A DNA stretch of 64,000 nt from Mycobacterium sp. M26. GTDB lineage: Bacteria > Actinomycetota > Actinomycetes > Mycobacteriales > Mycobacteriaceae. Of this stretch, positions 34,073-42,800 are shown piece after piece. Location of the stretch: NCBI RefSeq assembly GCF_001494595.1, contig NZ_LN929908.1:2951716-3015715 (forward strand), read 5' to 3'. Numbering within the stretch: position 1 is the stretch's first letter; each line of letters opens with the position of its first letter. The notes beneath the pieces are model-generated. The model worked only from the letters and a program-made list of their open reading frames with translations. It ran no database searches and was not told the origin of the DNA. The translations under genes and the position numbers were made by a program.

Positions 34073-34342
34073 TCAGCGGCGCAGACCCAGCCGTTCGATC
34101 AGCGAGCGGTAGCGCGCGACGTCGACATCGGCGACGTATTTGAGCAGCCGGCGGCGACGGCCGACCAGCAGCAGCAGACCGCGCCGCGAGTGGTGGTCGT
34201 GCTTGTGCTGCTTGAGGTGCTCGGTGAGGTCGGAAATCCGCTTGGTCAGCAGCGCGACCTGGGCCTCCGGCGAACCGGTGTCGGTCTCGTGCAGGCCGTA
34301 GGAGCCCAGGATTTCCTTCTTCTGCTCGGCAGTCAACGCCAC
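34073..34342 (-). CDS. rpsO: 30S ribosomal protein S15
   Basis: 89 residues, exact family length. Opens MALTAEQKKEILGSYGLHETDTGSPEAQVALLTKRI and ends KYVADVDVARYRSLIERLGLRR, with the 16S-binding HHSRRGLLLLVGRRRRLL stretch. Its 175-base upstream region is shared with the divergent ArsR gene. Confidence 0.98.
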   Translation of the reverse strand: MALTAEQKKEILGSYGLHETDTGSPEAQVALLTKRISDLTEHLKQHKHDHHSRRGLLLLVGRRRRLLKYVADVDVARYRSLIERLGLRR

Positions 34343-34480
34343 GAAAACATCTCCATCAATCGGTACCGCGTGGGGAATTCGGTCAAGGCCGCCGCGGACT
34401 GCAGCACATGCCGTGTCGGGGTGAACTCTAGCAGCGGGACCGCCGGGAACCGAAATCGCGGCAGGTCAGCGGCCAACCCC

Positions 34481-34517
34481 TTGACAACATACAACCAATT
34501 GGTTGTATGTTGTTGAT
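34481..34517 (+). promoter_or_regulatory. Promoter of the arsR-type gene overlapped by a perfect palindromic operator
   Basis: A 30-bp perfect palindrome spans 34484-34513; its left arm is ACAACATACAACCAA and the right arm its exact complement in reverse. It covers a TTGACA -35 (34481-34486) and a TATGTT -10 (34506-34511). Transcription would then begin about 7 bases on, at the GTG of 34518, giving a leaderless message. A bound dimer would block the polymerase, so negative autoregulation is expected. Confidence 0.8.
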
Positions 34518-34868
34518 GTGATCGTGGACGACGAGGAGCGGGCCGACGCCCTGTTCCATGCGCTGGCTGACCGGACCCGACGCGACATCCTGCGCCGCGC
34601 CCTGGCCGGCGAACACTCGGTGTCCGCGCTCGCACTGAAATACGAGATGAGCTTCGCCGCCGTCCAAAAGCACGTCGCCGTGCTGGAGAAGGCGGGGCTG
34701 GTGACCAAACGGCGCCGCGGCCGTGAGCAGTTGGCCCGCGGCGATGTCGATGCCGTGCGGTCGGTGGCCTCGATGCTCGACGAGCTAGAGCAGATCTGGC
34801 GGGGACGTGTCGCGCGCATCGACGAACTCATCTCATCCGACCCGACGGACCCGATTCAGGAGGACTGA
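34518..34868 (+). CDS. ArsR-family winged-helix repressor
   Basis: 116 residues from the GTG at 34518 (VIVDDEERADALFHALADRTRRDIL), chosen because it coincides with the predicted transcription start; a TTG at 34503 would begin inside the operator. The HTH is HSVSALALKYEMSFAAVQKHVAVLEKAGLVTKRRRGRE. There are no Cys pairs of metal-sensing ArsR proteins, which suits the SRPBCC-associated subgroup. Three bases before the SRPBCC gene, so the pair is one autoregulated unit. Inserted between rpsO and ribF. Confidence 0.87.
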   Translation: MIVDDEERADALFHALADRTRRDILRRALAGEHSVSALALKYEMSFAAVQKHVAVLEKAGLVTKRRRGREQLARGDVDAVRSVASMLDELEQIWRGRVARIDELISSDPTDPIQED

Positions 34869-34871
34869 CCC

Positions 34872-35351
34872 ATGCCCGTGACCGATGTGCAGCACGATCT
34901 CGACAACCTCACCCTGACCATCACCGCCGACTTCGCCGCCCCGGTGGCCCGCATCTGGCAGGTCTACGCCGATCCGCGGCAGCTCGAGAAGATCTGGGGC
35001 CCGCCGAGCTACCCGGCGACCGTCGTCGACCACGATCTGCGCCCGGGCGGCCGCGTCACCTACTTCATGACCGGACCCGAGGGCGACAAGCACGCCGGCT
35101 ACTGGGAGATCACCGCCGTCGACGAGCCGGCCAGCTTCTCGTTCGTCGACGGCTTCGCCGATCTGGACTTCAACCCGAATCCGGAGATGCCGGTGTCACG
35201 CAATGTCTTCACCTTCACCGAGCACGACGGCGGCACCCGGGCCACCTACGTGAGCATCTACGCCTCGGCCGAGGCCCTGCAGCAGGTGCTGGACATGGGT
35301 GTGGTCGAGGGCGCGTCGTCGGCGATCAACCAGATCGACGCACTGATCTGA
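34872..35351 (+). CDS. SRPBCC/AHSA1-domain protein
   Basis: 159-residue START-like fold with a ligand cavity: TITADFAAPVARIWQVYADPRQLEKIWGPPSYPATVVDHDLRPGGRVTYFMTGPEG is the AHSA1 signature. Small-molecule or lipid binding is the family role; ligand unknown. Cotranscribed with the ArsR repressor, which presumably responds to the same compound. Converges on ribF with a 6-base gap. Confidence 0.87.
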   Translation: MPVTDVQHDLDNLTLTITADFAAPVARIWQVYADPRQLEKIWGPPSYPATVVDHDLRPGGRVTYFMTGPEGDKHAGYWEITAVDEPASFSFVDGFADLDFNPNPEMPVSRNVFTFTEHDGGTRATYVSIYASAEALQQVLDMGVVEGASSAINQIDALI

Positions 35352-35357
35352 GACGGG

Positions 35358-36332
35358 TTACGACGAGGACAGGATCTGGCGGGCTTTGTCGGTGTCTTTG
35401 CCCATCGCTGCCACCAGGTCCTGTACCGAGTCGAACTTGAGCTGACCGCGCAGGCGGCTGACGAAGTCGACCGCGACGTGCTGGCCGTAGAGGTCGGCGT
35501 CGGAGTCCAGGACGAACGCCTCCACTGTGCGGGTGCGACCGGAGAAGGTCGGGTTGGTGCCCACCGACACCGCGGACTGATAGCGCTCCCCTGGGATCAC
35601 CGATCCGGTGATCGGTCCGTGCCCGAGCACCGTGAACCACGCGGCATAGACGCCGTCGGCCGGGATCGCCGAGTACATCGGGGGTGCGACGTTGGCGGTC
35701 GGGAAACCCAGGCCCCGGCCGCGGCCGTCACCGCGGACCACCACACCTTCCACCCGGTGCGGACGGCCCAGAGCCTCGGCGGCGGCCACCACGTCGCCGG
35801 CGTCGACGCACGAGCGGATATAGGTCGAGGAAAAGGTGACGGTCTCGCTGCGGTGGTGCTCGGCAACCAGCGACATGCCCTCGACGGCGAACCCGAACCG
35901 CTCCCCGGCCTTGCGCAGCGCCGAGACGTTACCGGCGGCCTTCTTGCCGAACGTGAAGTTCTCCCCTACCAGCACCTCGACCACGTGCAGGCGCTCGACC
36001 AGCAGCTCGTGGACGTAGCGGTCCGGGGTGAGCTTCATGAAGTCCGTGGTGAACGGCATGACCAGGAAGACGTCGATACCGAGTTCCTCGACCAGCTCGG
36101 CCCGACGCGCCAGCGTGGTGAGCTGGGCCGGATGGCTACCGGGGAACACCACTTCCATCGGGTGCGGGTCGAACGTCATCAGCACCGTGGGCACGCCGCG
36201 CTCGCGGCCCGCTTTGACCGCACGGGCGATCAGCTCGGCATGTCCGCGGTGTACACCGTCGAACACCCCGATGGTCAGTACGCACCGGCCCCAGTCCGAG
36301 GGGATGTCTTCCTGTCCCCGCCACCGCTCCAC
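35358..36332 (-). CDS. ribF: Bifunctional riboflavin kinase/FAD synthetase
   Basis: 324 residues. N-terminal nucleotidyltransferase (TIGVFDGVHRGHAELI; FSSTYIRSCVDAGDV) makes FAD from FMN. The C-terminal kinase (GDGRGRGLGFPTANVAPP; TVEAFVLDSDADLYGQHV) makes FMN from riboflavin. Supplies the flavin used by ThyX, the nitronate monooxygenase and the reductases here. Divergent from mntR with 80 bases between. Confidence 0.96.
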   Translation of the reverse strand: MERWRGQEDIPSDWGRCVLTIGVFDGVHRGHAELIARAVKAGRERGVPTVLMTFDPHPMEVVFPGSHPAQLTTLARRAELVEELGIDVFLVMPFTTDFMKLTPDRYVHELLVERLHVVEVLVGENFTFGKKAAGNVSALRKAGERFGFAVEGMSLVAEHHRSETVTFSSTYIRSCVDAGDVVAAAEALGRPHRVEGVVVRGDGRGRGLGFPTANVAPPMYSAIPADGVYAAWFTVLGHGPITGSVIPGERYQSAVSVGTNPTFSGRTRTVEAFVLDSDADLYGQHVAVDFVSRLRGQLKFDSVQDLVAAMGKDTDKARQILSSS

Positions 36333-36383
36333 GTGGGCAAGCCTACGACCCGCGGTTGCCGACCGAGGCGCTAGATCCCCAGA

Positions 36384-36412
36384 TCAGGTAATGAATGCCT
36401 AAACTTTCGGGT
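36384..36412 (+). promoter_or_regulatory. Promoter and candidate metal-box of mntR
   Basis: TCAGGTA (36384-36390), 5 bases, TGCCTAA (36396-36402) form an imperfect inverted repeat (5 of 7 positions) of the TTAGGCA type bound by DtxR/MntR proteins. It overlaps a TAAACT -10 hexamer (36400-36405) that lies 7 bases before the GTG at 36413. Autoregulation by the gene's own product is inferred. Confidence 0.5.
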
Positions 36413-37120
36413 GTGAGTCCTGACCAGAACCCCAACACCGGGGTGCGCGACCTGACCATGGTTGCCCAGGACTACCTCAAGGTCATCTGGACCGCCCAGG
36501 AGTGGTCGCACGAGAAGGTCAGCACCAAACTGCTCGCCGAACGGCTCGGCGTGTCGGCCAGCACCGCCTCGGAGTCGATCCGCAAGCTGGCCGATCAGGG
36601 GCTGGTGCATCACGAGAAATACGGTGCGGTGACGCTGACGGACCGGGGCCGCGATGCCGCGCTGGCGGTGGTGCGCAGGCACCGGCTGCTGGAGACGTTC
36701 CTGATGCGCGAGCTCGGCTACAGCTGGGACGAGGTGCACGACGAGGCCGAGATCCTCGAGCACGCCGTCAGCGACATGATGCTCGATCGCATCGACGCCA
36801 AGCTGGGCCATCCGACCCGCGACCCGCACGGCGACCCGATCCCGGGCGCCGACGGGCAGGTGCCCACCCCGCCGGCGCGGCAGCTGTCGGCCTGCGCGGA
36901 CGGCGATGTCGCCACCGTGGCGCGGATTTCGGACGCCGACCCGGAGATGCTGCGCTACTTCGACGCCGTCGGCATCAGCCTGGACTCCCGGCTGCAGGTG
37001 CTGGCGCGGCGCGACTTCGCCGGGATGATATCGGTCTCGGTCCAGGCGGCCAACGGCGATCTGAGCACCGTCGAGCTGGGAAGCCCCGCCGCCCAGGCGA
37101 TTTGGGTCGTCGCCTCCTAG
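36413..37120 (+). CDS. mntR: DtxR/MntR-family metal-dependent repressor
   Basis: 235 residues from the GTG at 36413, a probable leaderless start; ATG at 36395 would add six residues. DtxR-type winged helix (KLLAERLGVSASTASESIRKLADQGLVHHEKYGAVTLTDRG), metal-binding dimer domain (LLETFLMRELGYSWDEVHDEAEILEHAVSD, with HDEAE and EH ligands and LGHPTRDPHGDPIP), and a C-terminal SH3-like FeoA domain. Called sirR in M. tuberculosis annotation. Probably controls manganese uptake. Confidence 0.9.
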   Translation: MSPDQNPNTGVRDLTMVAQDYLKVIWTAQEWSHEKVSTKLLAERLGVSASTASESIRKLADQGLVHHEKYGAVTLTDRGRDAALAVVRRHRLLETFLMRELGYSWDEVHDEAEILEHAVSDMMLDRIDAKLGHPTRDPHGDPIPGADGQVPTPPARQLSACADGDVATVARISDADPEMLRYFDAVGISLDSRLQVLARRDFAGMISVSVQAANGDLSTVELGSPAAQAIWVVAS

Positions 37121-37126
37121 GTTGCC

Positions 37127-37198
37127 CTACGCGCCGAGTGTGCGCTCAGCGCGACTCTCCGAGCGATTTTTCGCACTGAACGCACATTCGACGCCTAG
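37127..37198. repeat. 29-nt inverted repeat (REP-like hairpin) after mntR
   Basis: Arms 37127-37155 and 37170-37198 match at 23 of 29 positions when one is reversed and complemented; the 14-base spacer is at 37156-37169. The core arm reads TGTGCGCTCAGCGCGA on one side and TTCGCACTGAACGCACA on the other. Lies 7 bases after the mntR stop and ends 32 bases before the next start. It may terminate mntR transcription and looks like a dispersed element. Confidence 0.65.
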
Positions 37199-37230
37199 AA
37201 TCGGCCCATCGCCAGCGGAGGGCGGGACGC

Positions 37231-38289
37231 ATGGGGTGGTTTCCGGTCGATCCGCAATCCATCACGCCCGAATGGCTCGGCGGGGTTCTCGGCGCCGAGG
37301 TTCGCGACCTCCGGATCGAACAGATCGGTATCGGCATAGGGATACTCGGGAGGCTCTACCGCGCCCATCTCGCCGGTACGAATGTTCCCCCCTCGGTGGT
37401 CGTCAAACTTCCCACTCTCGACCAGCAGGCCCGCACGGGGATGTGCGAGCCGCTGGATCTCTATCGGCGGGAGGTGTGTTTCTACAAAGAGATTGGGCTT
37501 GCTAACCCGCTGAAACCGGCCACCCCGTACTTCGTTGCCTTCGACGAGGACACCCACGATTTCGTGCTGGTACTCGAAGATCTGCGGGACCGACGGCTAG
37601 CCGACCAGACTGTCGGATGCTCCGCCGGCGATGCCCAGACCGTCATCGACGCGATCGCTGAGCACCATGCGTACTGGTGGGACAGCGATCAATTCAGCGC
37701 ATTGCCTTGGCTGAGGGCCTACCAGACGCCACCGTTTCCCCAAGTGCTCGCGGCGGCCTTCGAGCAACGTTGGCCCCCTTTCCTCGAGCTGGTCGGCACC
37801 GACCTATCCGCCGAGATGCGGTCATTTGGCGACCGTCTACCCGTCTTGATGCCGTGGTATCTCGAACAGATTGCCCGCCCACCGATCACGTTCTGCCACG
37901 GCGATCTTCGCCTCGATCAGTTGTTCTTCGCCGTCCAGCCCAGCGATCCGCCTGTGACGGCGCTGGATTGGCAAGTCGCATCGCTGGCGCGCGGCGCCTA
38001 CGACCTGGCCTACTTTCTGTCCCAAAGCTTGACCACGGAGACCCGCCACACCTGCGAAGCCACCCTGATCGATCGGTACCGACAACGCTTGGCGGAGCAT
38101 GGAATCGATTACCCAGCAAACGAATTGCAGAGGGACTATCGACTCACCGCGGCATTGTGCTTTATCTACCCGGTGCTGGCGGCCGGCCAGATCGCCAACG
38201 ACCGCCAGGTTGATCTGCTGCGAGTCATGGCGACCAACGCCGCGGCCGCTATCGAGGACAACGACGCCCTGGCGTTGAAGCCGGACTGA
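37231..38289 (+). CDS. Aminoglycoside-phosphotransferase/choline-kinase-fold protein
   Basis: 352 residues. The N-lobe has VVVKLP (ATP lysine) and the C-lobe has the catalytic ITFCHGDLRLDQLFF loop and TALDWQVASLARGAYDLAYFLSQ (metal Asp). This is the ecdysteroid-kinase/DUF1679-like branch, whose substrates are small alcohols or CoA-linked compounds rather than antibiotics. Three bases before the cyclase gene, so the two form an operon. Substrate unknown. Confidence 0.8.
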   Translation: MGWFPVDPQSITPEWLGGVLGAEVRDLRIEQIGIGIGILGRLYRAHLAGTNVPPSVVVKLPTLDQQARTGMCEPLDLYRREVCFYKEIGLANPLKPATPYFVAFDEDTHDFVLVLEDLRDRRLADQTVGCSAGDAQTVIDAIAEHHAYWWDSDQFSALPWLRAYQTPPFPQVLAAAFEQRWPPFLELVGTDLSAEMRSFGDRLPVLMPWYLEQIARPPITFCHGDLRLDQLFFAVQPSDPPVTALDWQVASLARGAYDLAYFLSQSLTTETRHTCEATLIDRYRQRLAEHGIDYPANELQRDYRLTAALCFIYPVLAAGQIANDRQVDLLRVMATNAAAAIEDNDALALKPD

Positions 38290-38292
38290 CAG

Positions 38293-39828
38293 ATGACGGC
38301 CCGCCCCTGTGCCGCGTGCGGCACCAAGAACGAAGCCGACGCCCGCTTCTGTGAGGGCTGCGGCGCGCCGATGGAGCGTTCCTGCGACTCCTGCGGTGTC
38401 ATCGTCAGCGCGACGGCGCGGTTCTGCAAGTCCTGCGGCGCGGCTCTGGATAAGCGGGGCGGGCACAGCACGGACGGCCCGACCCGCAAGACCGTGACGG
38501 TGATGTTCGCCGACCTGGCCGGGTCGACGGCGTTCGAGGAGATCGTCGACGCCGAGACCGCCCGGGAGGTGATCGGCCGTTACCACGACCTCCTGGGCGC
38601 GACCGTCGAACGCCACCGAGTCGGGGTGACCAAGTACATCGGCGACGGGTTTATGGCCGTCTGGGGGGTACCTGAGATCGGACCCGACGATGCTGCGCGC
38701 GCCGTGGAAGCCGCCGTTGAGTTGCAGGAGCATTTCGTCGACTTCGCGCGCGAGGTCGACAACGTCCACGGGGTGTCGCTAGCACTGCGCGTCGCGGTCA
38801 ACACCGGCGAGGTGGTGGTGGGGGCGGCCGATGCCGACCTTGTGGGCGACGCGTTGAATGTCGGAGCGCGGCTGGAGTCGGAGTGCCCGCACGGACATGT
38901 CGTGGTGGGTGAAGAAACCTGGCGCTCCACGCGGGGTCGGCACCGCTACGAACCGCTGGGCGCCGTCAGTGTGAGGGGCCGGCAAGCTCCGGTGTCGGTA
39001 TACCGGTGGCTCGCACATCGATCCGAGGCAACCGAAGCGCTCACCTTTGTCGGCCGCGACGACGAATTGGGTCGCATTCGAAGGGTTTTCGATAACGCCG
39101 TCGCATTACGAACGGTACGCCTGGTCACTGTCACCGGCGATCCGGGTGTCGGCAAGACCCGGCTCGCCTCCGAGTTTGCCGGATCGCTACCGGGTACCCG
39201 GGTCATCGAGGTGCGATGCGCGGTCGAGGGCAGCCCGGCGCTGGCACCGGTAGTCGAGGTGTTGCGGCCGCGAGACCTGGACGCCGACATACCAGCCGAC
39301 ACCGCGGAGCGGGAACGTCTGCTGCGCGACCTGGCCGGTATGACGGCCGGTGTCCCTGGCTCAGTTGAGGAAACCTTCTGGGCGTTGCGTCGTTTCGTCG
39401 AAGTACTCGCCTCCGCCGGCCCGGTAGTCCTGATCGTCGACGACATCCAGTGGGCGGACAGCCTGCTGCTCGACTTCATCGAGCACCTCGCGGAGTGGAT
39501 CCACGGCGTGCCGGTCCTCATGGTCGCACTGGCCCGCCCCGAACTCCGCGAGACCCGCCCCGACCTCGTTACCGTAGGCGGCTGGGTCACCGAAGCAGTC
39601 CGGCGAGACCCGCCCCGACCTCGTTACCGTAGGCGGCTGGGTCACCGAAGCAGTCCGGCTACGCGGTCTGGAAGCCGGCGCTACCGCCGAGCTGGCCGCG
39701 CAGGTCCTGGGCGGCGACCAGCTGCCCGACGAGCTGGTGAGCCGACTGCCCATCTCGACAGGTGGCAATCCGCTGTTCGTCCGAGAACTGGTCGGCATGC
39801 TGGTCCACGACGGAGTACTCGACCGTGA
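38293..39828 (+). CDS. Class III nucleotidyl cyclase/ATPase, N-terminal fragment of a frameshifted gene
   Basis: 511 codons, of which about 436 are native. Residues 6-55: double zinc ribbon (CAACGTKNEADARFCEGCG and CDSCG...FCKSCG). Residues 66-235: class III cyclase with both metal aspartates (FADLAGSTAF, YIGDGFMAVWG), the substrate lysine (VTKYIG) and transition-state NVGARLE, so probably an active adenylyl cyclase. From about 255: STAND/AAA ATPase with P-loop GDPGVGKTR (residues 282-290) and Walker B VVLIVDDIQWAD (about 377-388). At 39603 a second copy of a 55-bp segment shifts the frame, and the last ~74 residues are an Arg/Pro-rich out-of-frame tail. With one copy removed the frame runs on to 44848. 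Confidence 0.85.
   Translation: MTARPCAACGTKNEADARFCEGCGAPMERSCDSCGVIVSATARFCKSCGAALDKRGGHSTDGPTRKTVTVMFADLAGSTAFEEIVDAETAREVIGRYHDLLGATVERHRVGVTKYIGDGFMAVWGVPEIGPDDAARAVEAAVELQEHFVDFAREVDNVHGVSLALRVAVNTGEVVVGAADADLVGDALNVGARLESECPHGHVVVGEETWRSTRGRHRYEPLGAVSVRGRQAPVSVYRWLAHRSEATEALTFVGRDDELGRIRRVFDNAVALRTVRLVTVTGDPGVGKTRLASEFAGSLPGTRVIEVRCAVEGSPALAPVVEVLRPRDLDADIPADTAERERLLRDLAGMTAGVPGSVEETFWALRRFVEVLASAGPVVLIVDDIQWADSLLLDFIEHLAEWIHGVPVLMVALARPELRETRPDLVTVGGWVTEAVRRDPPRPRYRRRLGHRSSPATRSGSRRYRRAGRAGPGRRPAARRAGEPTAHLDRWQSAVRPRTGRHAGPRRSTRP
39548..39659 (+). repeat. Perfect 55-bp tandem duplication inside the cyclase gene
   Basis: Unit 1 is 39548-39602 and unit 2 is 39603-39657, identical at every base, with two further matching bases (to 39659) that form the junction homology. 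55 is not a multiple of three, so the insertion shifts the downstream frame by +1. Deleting one unit gives an uninterrupted reading frame of 2167 codons including stop (38293-44848). Confidence 0.97.
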
Positions 39829-42800
39829 CCCCGGTGGCTGGCGGCTGACGGTGCATGCAGCCGATATCGCCATCCCGCCGACTATCCAGGCGCTGCTGGC
39901 ATCTCGGCTGGAGCGCCTCAAGTCCACCGATCGCCGAGTACTCGAGGTCGCCTCGGTGATCGGCACCGACTTCGCCGCGAGCGCAGTGTCGGAGCTGTCT
40001 GGACTCCCCGAGGTTGAGATCCTCGCCGTGCTGTCCCGGCTGCGCAGGATCGAGCTCGCGCAACCCACCGGAACCTACGTCGGAAACGAACCCGTCTGGC
40101 GGTTCCACCACGTGCTGATCCGCGACGTCGCTTACCGCAGGTTGCTCAAGTCCGAGCGGGCCGACCTCCACGAACGACTGGCGAACTGGGTCGAGGCCGG
40201 CGGCCCTAGTTTTGCCGTCGAATCGAACGAGGTGATCGCGCGCAACCTTGAAGCTGCTCATGGCTATCGAAGGGATCTCGGCCTTCGCGACGCCCACAGC
40301 GCCGAACTCGCCGTACGTTCCGCCCGAAGCTATCTCACTTCGGCGCGACGCGCCCTGGACCGCGACGAGCTCGTCTCGGCCGGCGGCCAAGCCGCGCGCG
40401 GGGCCGCCCTCGCCGCGGCCGACGGCACGTTGCATGCCGACCTGCTGTTGGTGGGCTGCGAGGCGTTCCTGTCCGGGGGCGACGTCGCAGCAGGATCCCC
40501 GTTCGTGGAGGAACTGGAGCGCATCGCCGGGGACTCCCTCGCGCCGTGGGCGATCTGCTATCGCTGCCAACTGGTGGTCTTGACCGATCCAAGCCGCCTA
40601 CCTGAAGCCGACAGACGGTTACAGGAGGCCATCGACGAGTTCACCCGCCGCACCGACGCCGCCGGGCTCGCCAAGGCTCATCGAGTCCGAGCCAACACCC
40701 GGGCCCGGTTGGGCCGTATCGGCGACTGTGAGGCAGACCTGTTCGAGGCATTGATCGCAGCCCGTCGAGGTGGTGATCACCGGCAGATCACCGCAGCCCT
40801 CAGCGCCGCACCGAACGCCGCCCTGTGGGGGCCGAGTCCGGCGCCCAAGGCCGGTGGCCGCTGCCTGGATGTGGTTCGGATGCAACGGATGACCACGGCT
40901 GCGCCGTCATTGGAGGCGACCTCGCTACGTTGTCTGGCCGTGCTGGAACTGCTGCGCGGCCGTCCGGACAAGGCGAGGTCGATGCTCGCCGAAGCGCACA
41001 AGGTCGTTGCCGAACTCGGTCTGCGGCACGGCCTGATGGAGACCGAACTGTACGCCGGAATCATCGAGCTGATGGTCGGCGACGAGGCGGCAGCCGAGCC
41101 GCACTTCCGTACCGCACTCGAAGGCCTCGATGCACTCGGTGTCGGCGCCGACGCCGGTCAGGCCGCAGCGTTGTTGGCCAGATCCGTTCTGGCCCAGGGC
41201 CGTACCGAGGAAGCCGACCGGTATGCCGCCGAGAGCGAACGAATCGCCGGGCACAATCTCAAAACAGCAATTGCCTGGCGCGCGGTCCGCGCGGAGATCC
41301 TCTCCGCCCAGGCCCGCCACCTGGAGGCGGTAGCCAAAGCTCGTGAAGCCGTTGCGGTAGCGTCAGAAACCGACCTGGTTCTTGACCATGCCGACGCCTG
41401 CCTCGCGCTCAGCCGAGTACTGGCAGCCGCCGGTGATGCCAGGGCAGCCGATCGTGCCCGCCGCGACGCCGAGTCGCTCTATACCGCCAAGGATGCGGTG
41501 TTCATGCTGGGCCGGACCGCACCTGCGACAGCTGAACACCGGCCACCGGTCGGAGCCGCGCCCCCACGGCGACTGTCCGTCAACAACCGCGCAAGTCGGA
41601 CCACCGACCTTCCTTCTCGCGCCGCCGAAACCGACGACGCTGATGTCATCTTCGCGATCTACTCCGAAGATGTCGTCTACGAGGATCACCGCGGCCTGCG
41701 CGGGGATCCCATCACAGACAGCGTTGAGTTCCGGGAAGCCGGGATGCGGAAGTATCAGCAGTACCCGCACGTCGATTGGCAGCCCGTGGCGGTGCGGGGC
41801 GAACGCTTGGTCCTGGTGCACGTGCACTGGACGGACGATTCCGGCAACGAAACGGCCTCCCTCGACATGTTCGAGATCGGCGAGGACGAGCTGGTCTGCT
41901 ACCACGGGCGATTCGATGCTGATGATATCGAAGGTGCCTGCCGGGAGTTGGACAGGCGCTACTACGCCGGTGAAGGCGCACCGTATGCCGAGAGTGGGCA
42001 CGGAACCTGCGCATTCCTCGAGGCCATGTGGAGCCGCAACGTGGAGGCAGCGCGCCGCGTGTGCCAGCCCGATTTCCGTTGGCGGGCATCGGCCGCGGCA
42101 CTCAAGCCCACCGAGCGTTCACTCGACGAGTTCTTCGACTGGCTCGACGAACGCGCGCGACAGGTGTCCTCCCTCAAGGTGTGGACATCGGCTATCCGGT
42201 GGCTGTCGCCAGACTGCTATCTGGCACTGATTGAGATCCGTGGCACCGGCCAAGAGTTTGCTTGGAGCCGGATTGCGGTGGGTGAGTACCGCAGCGGCCT
42301 AGGAGTCTCGGTCCGCGAGTTCGAGGTCGAGGACGAGGACTCCGCGTTCTCCTACGCTGAGTCTCTTATCACCCAGCGTCCGCGCGGGCTCGTCGTGGAC
42401 AATCAGGCCAGCCGGGTATCCGACCTGGTAATCGAAGCGTTCCAAACCCATGATGCTGAGGCGGCGATCAGTCAGTTCTCCCCCTGGATTAGCTACGAAG
42501 TCAGGCGCTCGATCTCCGGAGATCTGACAGCAGGTATCGAGTACCTGCGCGAGAGCGTTCCCGCCCTGCTCGAGCAATACGCTCATTTCGATGGCCACAC
42601 CGTGGCTGTGCGCGGTGATCGACTCTGCCTCACACGGAGTCGCTGGTGGGACGACGCCGGAAACGAAGCAAGCAATCTGCACGTCGCAGAACTTGGCGAG
42701 GACGGGCTGGTGTCAGCGCTGATCTACTTCGACGGAGACGACTTCTGGACTGCCTATCGCGAATTGGAACGTCGCTACTACGGCGCAGAGGGCTCCGAAT

